The notes under the pieces are model-generated. The model searched no databases, was not told the DNA's origin, and worked only from the letters and a program-made list of their open reading frames with translations. Shown here piece by piece: positions 52,826-64,000 of a stretch of DNA of 64,000 nt; position 1 is the first letter of the stretch, and every line of letters starts with the position of its first letter. Made by a program: the position numbers and the translations under genes. The stretch is from Callipepla californica brunnescens (lineage: Eukaryota; Chordata; Aves; Galliformes; Odontophoridae): positions 3,054,823 to 3,118,822 of the forward strand of contig JALIRH010000031.1 in NCBI GenBank assembly GCA_023055505.1, read 5' to 3'.

Positions 52826-53539
52826 CCTCTATATTTTCTCTCATGAAAAATGAGATCTCTCCTGTAAGGTAGTACGTATTCTCTGTTTTTGTAAAGGAAA
52901 GGTACTGGAGGATACAACTACAGAATTACATTGCACTGTGTAGAAGCAACAACGTCTGAGGAGCCCAAAGATCAAACACAGACTAATTCCACTAATGCAA
53001 ATCACATTATGGGACAACAAAACACCATAATCATTTTTCCGCTTATTGTCCAGCTGTCATATTTTATGTATAAACACCTGGTTACCTGCCTACCATTGTT
53101 AAGCTTTGACTAGCAAATAAAACCAAAGTAAATGTACCAATAAGCACAGGGGTCTTCTTCTATCAAAGTGTAAGTGAAATCTCAAATTGCTGAAATGAAA
53201 CCCATTCTGACTGAGAATAATTTACAGAGTGACATTTCACCACAGATAAGCAGAAGACTAGCACACAAGCAGAATTCTAGCCCATAACACAACATGAAAT
53301 ATCATCAATGCAGTGCCAGTATACTAGAATGCACAGTAATGTTAACTCAATCTGCATGACAGACAGAAATCCAGGAATCTCTGCCTAAGTGGGATAACTT
53401 GTAAACTAGACTTTATAATCACCTAGCACCCCAGCTGAAATTTTTACACATTTGACCTAAAATGGCAGAGTTAACCACTGATTTTCTGATATGCAAATTA
53501 AAAATCCATCATTTTTTGCTCTGAGGATTCCAGAAAAAG

Positions 53540-53850
53540 TAGACCACCTCCCTCCAGGGGAGGCGTTCCATCCCTAGCTCTGGATGTGCTCCAGCATGTT
53601 CTTGTCTCTTCTGTACTGAGGACTCCACATGTGGATGCAGTACTACAGGTAAGGCCCCTCCAACATAGAGCAGAGGGGCAGGATCACCACCTTGACCTGC
53701 TGGCCATGCCTGTTCAGATGCATGCCAGGATATGGCTGTGGCCCTCTGGGCTACAAGGGTACAATGCTGGCTCATGTCCTACCTGCAAGTCCTTCTTGGC
53801 AGGGTTGTGCTATCCTTTTTTACCCCAGTTTGTACTGACAATCTCCTGCA
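53540..53850 (-). mobile_element. Diverged CR1 LINE internal fragment
   Basis: In minus orientation, CTCTGGATGTGCTCCAGCAT, then GAGGACTCCACATGTGGATG, AGCAGAGGGGCAGGATCACC, ACAATGCTGGCTCATGTCC and GTCCTTCTTGGCAGGGTTG follow the order of CR1 ORF2. No 3' tail is present. The minus frame 53509-53775 keeps short RT-like stretches only. Confidence 0.85.
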
Positions 53851-55772
53851 TCTCCCAATTAAAATAAATACATGAGTTTCCCAAGCAAGTAATGGAAAAT
53901 ACTAATCAAGAATCTCTTACTGAAGTTTAGAAAAAACTGACTTGCAGCCATTTGAGTTCTGAGATTGCTTATCTGAACGTAGAACTAAATCCACACTTCT
54001 CCTGGACATAGTTACCAGCAACTGAAGCCCTCACAATTCTAACAACTGACATGCCTGTGTGGGTACAGTTTTTTTCTGCTCTGTGTAAAGAGAGCATGAT
54101 CAACAATTATTTCCAGAAACACCGAAGTATGCAGTCACGTTTTCAGGAAAAAAAAACAAATCCATGGTCTAGACATTCTCTTTTTGAGGAATACTTTTGA
54201 GATCTTTACATTCATATCATGCATTAACTACAGACATATGTATGATAAATAAATGTATGTAAGCACAAATGCTACTGTTTCTTGAACCAGCTAATCCAAT
54301 TTCTACATATACAAGATAAATGGTAACTAAATGGATTGTTTCTTAGTGTTAGAGCAGCTAAGATTTCAGGTAAGTGTTAAACTACTGCATAAAGCTTACA
54401 TGAGTAAATAAGGTGACAGAGGGAGAAAGGCAGTTAGTTACAATTGAAGCTAGAAAACTCAAGTAACATGTTCCATTACTTTTAGATGGACTAAACTGGG
54501 GCAGGGTTAGAATTGCTTTCAACAACACTGAACAGAGATCAGTGCCAACCCCAGAGTCAGGGATGGGTTTTCTTCTCCACCACCATGCACAGTACAACGA
54601 CATGGAACTGACAAGCTATTAATCAGAAAACAGTAGTTGACCACATGGTAATAAACAAACTAAAACTGCTCACTCACAGCCTTTCCCGAGGAGCATCTCC
54701 TATGGATAGGATATTAATGGATAAGAAAATCCTGAAAGGTTATAAGAAAATGACAATGCAGATCTATGTGAATTCTTACTTAAAAAGTGTACGCATGCAC
54801 AGAACTCTTGCTTGAGCTTCACTCCTGGGCAAAGCCGGAATGAACTTTGTATAACTTTGCTTGGCTTCATACATTTGGGTAGGTAGAAGTGAAAGAAGTA
54901 ATAGAAACTACGGTCATTTGTTTTAGGCAGTACAGAAATTCACTGATCTCCTTCAATTGCTTACATGAAAGACCTGCGTAAGTTTCACTGTCTGATATTT
55001 AGGGGAAAAGTAGGTTCATTTTGTTTGTTTTTTTTTTTTTTCACAAAAAAACAAGTCTTCATCCTTGTGTTTTAATTCATAAGAGTAACACTTTTTTACT
55101 TTAAAGTATTTACTTTAAAAGTAATCTTCTACAGAATTACACTGTATCAGTTTCCAGTTTCACATATATAATTTCCAATTTTTATAAAGTACTACCACCA
55201 AGAAAAACAGGTCACCTGTATATTTTTAAGCCATACTACGTTTTATTTTTAAAGGAAAAGAGTGCCCTCTGCTGACTAATACATAACAAAGAACACAATA
55301 ATTTCTAAAGTACTTCTAGAAGCATCGGAAGACTGGGAGGGTCCCTTTTAGAATAATAACTAATTCCAGCAGAAATGTTCCTCTCAAAAAACTGCAACAA
55401 ACGTAAGTGGTTGCAACTGCGTGTTCTTCAACCAGGAAGACTGTCTTTCTAAACAACTAACTTAATTTCTTGGACACAAAATTTTGAAAAATGCATTTCA
55501 GACTTATACTAGATTTTCTGTTGCCTTGCACGCCCAGGGTCACTTATTAATCTCTTTATGTCTACAGCAATGAACTGGCAAAACTGCAGAAAGGGGCAAT
55601 GTTTAAACTCAGATGAAAAGCTGTTCATCTGAATAGGGTTACACAGGAATGAATTTTGCCCCAAGCTGTTAAAGATAGCAACCCAACATTATTTTCTCCA
55701 GAGAAACCACAGACATATTATAACCTTGTGATGAGTAACTATTTGAAACATGCCGTGAGGGAGAATAAAATG

Positions 55773-55796
55773 AAAAAAAAAAAAAAAAAAAAAAAA
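55773..55796 (+). repeat. A24 tract
   Basis: An uninterrupted run of 24 A, with AATAAA a few bases before it (within GAGAATAAAATG). It could be the tail of a plus-oriented retroposed RNA, but no parent gene was recognised upstream. Confidence 0.9.
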
Positions 55797-57329
55797 GAGG
55801 TTTTGTGCCATGTGTGACCTAAAAAAGTGACAGCTTCTTTATAAAGTAGGTATAATCTTTTTGTTCCTAGAAACATACCATATTTCTACTGGCTCTAATC
55901 AGATGCCAAGAAGAGTTTATTTAAAGAAGGACAGCAAAGCACTGCTGACTCCTCTTAAAAGGCTTCAGGCAAAATATCAGTCTCCTGAAACATAGTGCCA
56001 ACTTCAAACATTAGGAAGGAGGATGAAAGGCCAATAAAAACACAACACTCCCTCAGAGAAATCATAGAAACAAATTTTGTACATATAAGAGTTTGAAAAG
56101 CTTCTTTTTTTGTTACCTGGTATGTACGAAATTGACACACTCCGACTTAATATAATTAATATGTATTTCAAAATGATTAATTCTGTTTACTATTTAATCA
56201 GTATTGACAGAGAGAGGTCACAATAGTTCTTTCAACAGTCATTTGGGACAGCTCATCTGCCAAAGCATAAATGGATAATCTTCCCAAGACACTTACCAAA
56301 ACAGGACATAGCCCTTCTAACTGTACCACTGATAGCTGAATGGGGGGGGAATAGGTTTTTTTGGTCTCTTTTGTTTGTACCAGGTTTTAAGTAACCTAAA
56401 TGGCTTAAAGAAGTCTGTGGCCCATGTTTTCAGTTAGAGTTAAATATACGTGAAGGAAAACAAAAGGTAGTTATTTTTCCTACAAATTAAGCTGTATCTT
56501 AAAGATGCTTTCGGTAACTGAGTGAGAAGGGCAGCAAAGCAACAACAGTCTACCAAGAAAAAAATCTGTATTGTTTTTATTAGTGCAGTAAAGTTTCTAC
56601 ACTCAATCACTTAATCCTGCTGTGCTCTGGAGTGACAAAGTCAAAAGCCACATACTGACATATCACATCAAACCCTCTGGGGACAAAAGGTTAGATGTAG
56701 AAATAAATGCTTCACATGTAGCCCCTCTGTAATTCTTTCAGGAATGCCTGAAGCAGATTCCCACTAAATCTTCATGATAAATATACCAAGCTAATTTAGG
56801 GAAGCTAGTGGTGCAGCAGATAGGCTGTTTGTGTTACATTTTGCTACCCAGAAAAGAAGAGCGTATTCGAAGGCGTTATCTACCATATTCACGTGTACTA
56901 TCAGACATAGACAACTACTTAAGAAATCAGCACACAGCCCACACAGTCACTTTAGAACTGGAATTACACTATTAATGCAAATTACTATAGTAATACTGAG
57001 CTAGACAGTTAACAGACAGAACTGGTCTGTAATTAGTCTGTAGAACTGAAGATAGCATTAATTTCCCCTATGAAACAAGAAAGGATGATGCTGAAAAAGA
57101 CAGCAAAGCACCAGTGTTCTGATCCAATATCAGTCAGGTTATTATCATTTCCATTCTCCCTAGTGGGCTTGAGTCCCTCTCTTAAATATGAAAGTGTCTG
57201 TAGTGCTTTCTTTTGGACAAATAACTACATACTTTAATTCAGGCCTAAGATTAATCACAAATATTTCTAATGGTGAAAAATATTTAGCTTCATTCAATCA
57301 GTCTTGTCCACGCCGTTCCCTCCGCCTTT

Positions 57330-58145
57330 ACTGTCACAAAGCTCCGCGCTGCCCTTTGCTCCCTGGGAGGAGCAACAGCCATCATGAGATCGCCCCTCAG
57401 CCTGCCCTGCTCGGGGCTGAACAGACCCAGGGAAAGCAGCTCACCCTTTGGCCATCTTGTTATCTAGACCCTTCTCCATCCTTGTAGCTCTGTAACAGCT
57501 TTATGTCCTTATATTGTGACCCCACAACAGCACCCAGTGCTGGAGGTGAGGCTGCACAGTGCAGATAGGACAACTCCTCCCCTCACCCGCTGCCACTGCT
57601 GGGCCTGGTGCACCACAGGTACGGTTGGCCCTCATCTTCCACTTGCGATCAACAAAAGATCCCTTTCTGCAGGGTTGCCCTCCATCCCCTTGTCCCTCAC
57701 TCTATATGCAGGGAAGTCTGATCCCAGGTGCAGACTCTGTGGCACTTGCTGTTGATAAACTTCATGCAGTTTATGACTACCCAGCCCTTGAAGATATCTC
57801 TGCTGGACCTCTCTACCCTGGAGGGAGTCAACAGTTCCTCCCAATTTAGCATCATCTGCAAATTTAATTAGTATGCAATTTGAGTTCAGCATTCAGACCA
57901 TTTAAGAAAATACTGAAGATAACTGGCCCTAAAATGGAGCCCTGGAAACACTACTAGTGACTGGTTGCCAGCTTCATGAAACCCTATTAAAGAGCAACCT
58001 CTCATCCAATTGTCTGTCCATCATATTACATACCTGTCTAGCTGTATGCTGGACATTTGTTTCCAGAGTGATACTCTGAGACAGAGTATTTAAAATTTTG
58101 CTGGAAACCAAAAAGATTACATCTACTAAATTCCTAAGTCAATTA
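57330..58145 (-). mobile_element. Old CR1 LINE ORF2 fragment with RT FADD motif
   Basis: A diverged fragment of about 0.8 kb, minus-oriented: GGGCTGAACAGACCCAGGG, CAGTGCTGGAGGTGAGGCTG, TTTCTGCAGGGTTGCCCTCC, AAACACTACTAGTGACTGGT. The minus frame 57632-57892 retains KFADDAKLGGTVDS, the RT motif C (FADD codons at 57851-57862), and the downstream order of the polymerase. There is no 3' end. The left edge is uncertain. Confidence 0.85.
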
Positions 58146-61100
58146 AGAGAGAACTACTGCAGGACAAGACACTCAACCAGCACTAATTCTTACTTGGAAA
58201 TGTTATTAACATTTTTTGATCAATTTTTGATCATATGTTGATTCAAATCAGCATAATAACATAGTACTTTCTACTTTACAGAAACATTCTCAATTGCCAT
58301 CTCTGTCAAGCCGTCACAACCAAAATTCACTGGCAGTGGGCTCAAAGTAGCTTCACTTCACTGGCATCATGCTGGTGAATTATCTTTCAGCATATAACAA
58401 AATACTAAAATCTCCAAATGCTACTTCCTTTTTCAAAACCCTGCTTTTCACAGTACAGAAGTCTTCCTCAGTCAGTCAGGTTCTGTGATGGAGAAAGCAA
58501 CATTCTAAAATCCCAGTAGTTCACCACCAGGAGAAGTATTAAACTCAGTGTAAGTGTTGATTGTTTGGAACTTCAAAACATACTCAACCATCTTCACCTC
58601 TACGACTGACAGGTCTAATGGCAATGTCTTCAGTGTAGTACTAGTATCTCCACATCAAGAAGGAACAAGAGAAAGGACAGAAGGAATGAGTAACAAAACA
58701 ATTCTCTCACTTCAAGTGTTCATCAACCTCATTTTCTTTCCATGGAAATCCACATCAAAATAGCTCCTGTAATCTGTACTAAATGAACAATACAAAAGTT
58801 GCTATTCCTGCGTGAATCACATAAATCACACAGATTCCATAAGGGTCTTAAATCTGGAAGTTGCATTCTTTTCCTTGACTTGACTTGTTATTAAACCACA
58901 CTGGAAAGCTAACTAATGGACATATTTTGCAAATGATAAATAGTTCAAAAGGCTGTGTTGCCTAATTACAACCTTCATAAGCTAAAAAATACCCAGCAAT
59001 CCTCTAAGGATTACAGTGAATTCAATGTCCTTAATGTACATAAAATCTACTTTTATTAATACAAATACAGCTATTTAGTCAATTTTCCTGTTGCCTGTAT
59101 CACAGAAAATATGATGGCTACAAGGAGAAAGAGCTGGGAAATGAAAGGACAACTACAAAATTCTCTGTGGTTACTGCTGTCTCCTACTTTCCTGAAAGAA
59201 TAATTAGAAAAGGAAAGCTGCATGGCTGAAACAGGGGAATTATTGAAAACATTCCTATGCCAGTATTTCAGAAGTATATTTGAGCTGATGTGGCTATTCT
59301 AGTTGCCTTATTATTACCCATAGATAATAGATAGCTTCGCTTCTAATTCTACACATTCAAGTGATTATCAGCAGCACCAGCATCAACACAGAAACTTGAT
59401 CACTCAGCCTTAAAGCTCATAGGGGTTCCTATTTCCCCAAAAAACTGAAGAAAGATGTTTTAGGTTGCCCTTTTCTCTTTATCTAGTGGCTTTGCCTGTA
59501 TAAATGCTGTCCTTTCCTTCCAAAATGAGTGAATTAAGATGTTAGAAAAGCAACAAGCAGAAAAAGCACTCTGGGAGAAAGAAAATTACTCATCCAAGTG
59601 TCATAGTGGCAGCTTGCCATGAACTTGCAAGCCGTACTGTAGAAGACATCTGCCTATCATAAGCCGCTTAAAAATGGAAGAGATTGCTTAATGGTTTCTC
59701 TGCAACAATAAAAGAAGATATGCATGCCTAAACACTCTCCACTTATGTATTAAATTGTGAATTGCTTTTGCAGAATACTGATTACTGAATTTGACTGTGG
59801 GCTACCTTCAGCTGTCACCGTTGTCTGAGTCAGGCTGCAAATGAAAAGCTGCAACTGAAGAACCTGGTAAGTTTAGAACCGCATGAAAGAAACCAGAAAG
59901 CAATCTGACATATGAAAAGCTGATTTATGAATGAGAAAAAATCTCTTTTTCTCATTCTTGCTTTCACTGTCATTAGATTGATGTTCTAAGCAGTCTTCCT
60001 TAGAAAAGAGAAAAAGAAAGGCTGACACTAACAACAGTATAAAAACAACATCACAGTTTTCATCTTAAAACTGTATAATGCATACTGCACACATTAAATC
60101 TTTACTTTTTATATTTAACAAACAGGTTTACTTAGATTTAAATAAAAAATACAAAGCTGCTTGCCAGAAAGCTTATGAACATTTCATTCAGCTGATCCTC
60201 AAGACATAAACACTATCAATTTGGTTACACAGTCACATGTTATAGTCATCCCCAGATATATGACTAAGTGAGAAAAAAACAATTCAGTGTGACTTGAAAT
60301 TAATTTCAGAGAGTTTTTTAAATAGAATTAATATAGGAAGGCATTTTTCTAAAAGGAAATTCAGATTACATATGTTCCAACCATTTTTACGTTAGATATG
60401 GTACAGTAAGTAAAAATTCACTATGTTCAAGCTTCAGTATTACAGATTGTTCGGTACATTTAAAGCAAATGGATCATTTTGCATTCATACAGATCTTAAT
60501 TTTTCATTTTCAGGAGTCATGGATCACAGAAATCATTTGTCCCAGGCCACACTGATCTGAATGAGACATGCTATTTTTTTTTTGGTACTATCTTTATCAT
60601 CAGCAGCAACGTCAATATTGTAGCAGTGACACTAAGAGGGAAAGCAAGAGTTCAGGAAGTACTGAAAACAGAGGAAGAGAATGGACATAAAGAGAAGTAG
60701 AAGAACGTGAGTTAACACTGAGAATAAATGCCAAGCAGAGCACATATGCTTCACTGCTTTTTAAATGGTGTAACTGGAAATATTTCGGAACTCCTGGTGC
60801 AAATGAAAACCTAGAACTATATTATAAAAGACCGAATACTGAACACTGTGCTGATGAAAACCTAAGATAATTATGGACTACATCATGCCTCAAAATGTGT
60901 ACTACACAACTGTCAAAGGGCTAAAACAAAATAAGCTCCAGTGACTTAAATTAGGACTTAAAACTGTACTTAACTGAATCATGAGAAACACGTACATTTT
61001 TAGTCTAAAGAGTAAGATTAGGAAAAACTGAAAAAGGAGGAAGAGCCAGGCAAAAACCTTCCACATAAAGTGTTTTACTTGATATCACATAGTATTGGTG

Positions 61101-61513
61101 AAAGGACATTCTACTTCTATGTAGAATCCATAATTTCATTATTCTGATTAACATGAAAAAAAAATTTTCTTTCCTTTAAATACATGAACTAATGTTAGAA
61201 CAGATCACCTTGTCTATATCACAATTAACACTGACATTACTATCTAAGCTAACATGGCTGCTACTCAACAAAAAGAGCTAGACACAAAAAATTACCAAGA
61301 AAACACATGCTACTGTGCTAAGGCAATGATGGGCTGCTGGATGTTGACAGCCTTTCAGCTACTTTGGAGCCAGAGAAAAAACTGTCTAAGTCAGTAGATT
61401 AAACAGACAAAACCAAACTCAAAAGCTGCAGAGAAAACAAACAAAAAAACAGTCCACCAAAAAAAACATCCATTAACACGTTCATGTATATTTCAATACT
61501 GAATCTTTATCAG

Positions 61514-62055
61514 TATCACAGAATCACGGAATTGTAGGGGTTGGAAGGGACCTCAAGAGATCATCAAGTCCAACCCCCTTTGGAGCTCCCTAGCCCAGGT
61601 TGCACAGGTAGGCATCCAGGCGGGTCTGGAACGTCTCCAGAGAAGGAGACTCCACCACCTCCCTGTGCACCCTGTGCCAGTGCTCCGTTACTCTCATTGT
61701 GAAGAAGTTCCCATGCACATTTGTGCGGAGCTTTTTATGCTTCAGTTTGTGGCCATTTCCCCTGTCCTATCATCACACAGTCTAAGAAGAGTCCATCTTC
61801 GTCCCTTTGCCTTCCACTCCTTAGATTAGACTTATATATGCGGATCAGATGCCCTCTGAGTCTTCTTTTCTCAAGGCTAAATAGACCCAGGTCTCTCAGC
61901 CTTACCACACCCTTTATCAGCTTGGTAGCCCTCCACTGGACTCGTTCCAGGAGATCCCTGTTTTTTTTGTACCGAGGAGCCCAGAACTGGACACAGTACT
62001 CCTGGTAGAGGACTACCAGGGCAGAGTCATAGGGGAGGATCACCTCCCTCAACCT
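61514..62055 (-). mobile_element. CR1 LINE 3' part in intron 2
   Basis: The copy begins ATCACAGAATCACGGAATTG and GGTTGGAAGGGACCTCAAGA. It ends in the RT C-terminal coding region: the minus frame 61735-62052 reads [40 protein letters not shown] and [12 protein letters not shown]. This is one of the best preserved copies here, and it is 5'-truncated. Confidence 0.95.
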
Positions 62056-62426
62056 CTGTCATTCACATTTTTCACCCATACCATGCTTCTGTTATTTCTG
62101 TCCTCATGACAACCTTCTGTTAGCCACTGATGCTTTCTTTACTGTTATCTCACATTAAGCACTTAGTACTTACAGAAATATTTTTAACTTTTTTATTTGC
62201 TGGAGGCCTTGCGCATAAGTTCATAAATTTGACAACTCCCTTCACAAAGACTTCACTTGTTACTGCACTGCAAGACTAAGCCCGTTCACCTTCTGTTGAA
62301 ACACAGTTCAAGAGCCACACATGTAAGCCTTGATTTCCCTTTGAGCCACTAAACTGGTCTGAGTTCTTTCAGAAAGCTTGGAAGACATCTAGCATCTAGA
62401 TTTTCTGATTATCACATTATTCTGTT

Positions 62427-62468
62427 GGAGGGAAGGAAGAGAAGGAGGGAAGGAAGGAAAAGAGAAAG
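62427..62468 (+). repeat. Purine-only GGAA-type tract
   Basis: About 40 bases made almost only of G and A, with repeated GGAAGGAA and GGGAAGGAAGG units, in intron 2. Confidence 0.8.
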
Positions 62469-64000
62469 TTTATTTGGAGTAACTACTTTCTTTTCTGGGC
62501 ATAAGAAATAAAGATCTAAACTGAGATCATTCTTTGGCAATATAAGAGATTTTATTGAGACACAAATTTTGCTGAATTCCAAACCTGCATGCATTTGTCA
62601 TACAGTTCTTGAGGATCAGGTTAGAATTAGCTGTTCTGAGCTTCTCTTTAGCATACTGTACATAGTGTTTTATATCAAAACTAAAAAAAATCAGTTAACA
62701 GCTACACTTGCTGCAATTGTATTCACAGATTAATTTTGAAACCCTGTGGGTTTCAGTGTCTGAAACAGCTCAGAGTAGTGTCTCGCTCTGTAATAAGGAA
62801 ATGCATTCCTGAATTACACACATATAACTATCTGAAATGAAAAGACACCATAAATAGCTTGCTACTTGACAGAAACTGTATGGTTTTAGGCTGTTTATGG
62901 AATTATTTTTTTTATTTTTCCTTTTTTTTTGCACTTCTGTGCACAATTTCAGGAACACTGAGAAGTACATCACCAGTTTCATTTTAAGAATAAATGAAGT
63001 GGTTCCTGTATTTTTTTTTGATTATTAAATAACCTGTGTTATACCACATTTAGGTGCCATTCACTATCAAAACCAATGGCTTCTTCGTATGTAAATTCAT
63101 TAACACCGAGAGGACTTAATGTGAGCGTAGGCATGCTGACTCAGTAGATAGTCCTTCACTCAGACCATCCTGATTCATTTTGGGAACTATGTTTCCTCTC
63201 TAAGGTTAAATAAATAAACAAAGCCAAACAAGATGTATTAAAACCTAGACTCAGCTCATACCTCCCTACCCCACCCCAACCTTCATTTTCTAGTCTTGCC
63301 CTAGTTTGAACCCTGACCATGGGGCATTTGAGATTTTAAAAGATGACAAGTGTTGAAAGAGACTGTTAGTTATCGCCTTTTACAATTCCTTGTTCCAGGA
63401 ATAGAAGACTGGAAAAGCCATTTATGTGATTTATGTACTCTAGGGAATCAGGTGAACTACTGCAATTTTCAAGGTATTAGATTTACTTCTGAAGCACATT
63501 AGAATAAACGTTCCTGAGTTTGTAACTAAATTAGGTCGTTAAGTTAACACACACTGGACTACATGTACTCTTAATTTCATCAATCAAGCAGAGGGGAAGC
63601 TGCAGGTAGGCTCTTTGACAGTGGATCTGTGGGATAGCTCCAAGCACCTTAAACTCATTTTGTTGTGGAAATTAATGGGAGGAGTGGGCAACCAGGAACA
63701 TTTGGTGTATGGCATGCCTGTGCTGCCGTGTCCTCTGCAACAGCTCTTGCCAACCCAGTGACAAGAGAGAAAGAAAGATGCAAAAATGACTATGGAACAT
63801 TCATAAGTCAAACTCCAAGAAAATTTTTAAAGAGATTATTGTTATGTCACTACTGTTACTTCATCTATAAACAAACAAAGATTATATATATTTTTAAACT
63901 TCCAAAATCTGAGTATATAGATTTGGAAAGTTGAAAATCTCAGTGGAGGTTTATTAGGTTTGCTGTATTAAAAGATCACACCATAACTTATACTCGCTAT

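Larger units (their letters stand above)
45944..64000 (-). other. GNAQ intron 2 (partial, at least 18 kb)
   Basis: From the exon 3 acceptor to the window end I did not find the P-loop exon (expected to encode ESGKSTFIKQMRIIHGSG and the following residues), so this is read as intron 2, open at the right. It carries CR1 pieces at 48043-48868, 49015-49105, 49107-49335, 51988-52395, 52605-52825, 53540-53850, 57330-58145 and 61514-62055, a TG microsatellite and an A24 tract. The blocks 45944-48042, 49336-51987, 53851-57329, 58146-61513 and 62056-64000 are otherwise unique AT-rich DNA in which I see no gene. Confidence 0.8.

Noticed and set aside
61735..62052. 105-codon minus-strand frame as a host gene
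   Set aside because: It is the CR1 reverse transcriptase C-terminus inside the CR1 piece at 61514-62055.
45944..64000. GNAQ exon 2 (P-loop exon)
   Set aside because: I looked for sequence encoding the GKST box and HGSGYSDED on the minus strand and did not find it, so it is taken to be outside the window.

Overview
This window is nuclear DNA from a bird, most likely a galliform such as chicken. The reasons are many 5'-truncated CR1 LINE fragments, short mariner copies of the type seen in chicken, and a vertebrate gene with small exons in long AT-rich introns. There is no operon structure, and I saw no rRNA, tRNA or CRISPR array. From general knowledge GNAQ is Z-linked in chicken, but the chromosome cannot be read from the sequence.

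The one gene I can prove is GNAQ (G protein alpha-q), on the minus strand. Five exons are present: exon 3 (45789-45943), exon 4 (35930-36058), exon 5 (34916-35045), exon 6 (22836-22989) and the coding part of exon 7 (21376-21566). All visible junctions are GT-AG. They join in frame into 759 coding bases, equal to human residues 108-359 plus the stop. Exons 1 and 2, which carry the N-terminal membrane anchor and P-loop, were not found and should lie beyond position 64000. The 3' UTR probably runs from 21375 to about 16570.

Layout: 1-16570 is DNA downstream of GNAQ, with five CR1 fragments and a small CpG-rich patch near 3.5 kb. 16570-21375 is the probable 3' UTR, rich in simple A/T tracts and free of transposons. 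21376-22989 holds exons 7 and 6. 22990-34915 is intron 5, with four CR1 pieces, a mariner deletion derivative, a mariner end fragment and a 53-bp tandem duplication. 34916-36058 holds exons 5 and 4. 36059-45788 is intron 3, with a second mariner derivative and a CR1 tail. 45944-64000 is the visible part of intron 2, with eight CR1 pieces, a long TG microsatellite and an A24 tract.

I found no convincing new biological system. The most interesting points are two mariner copies that share the same internal deletion, back-to-back CR1 pairs that could fold in the GNAQ pre-mRNA, an excess of sense-oriented CR1 in the introns, and the isolated CpG patch. Repeat family names come from memory of consensus sequences; no database search was run.
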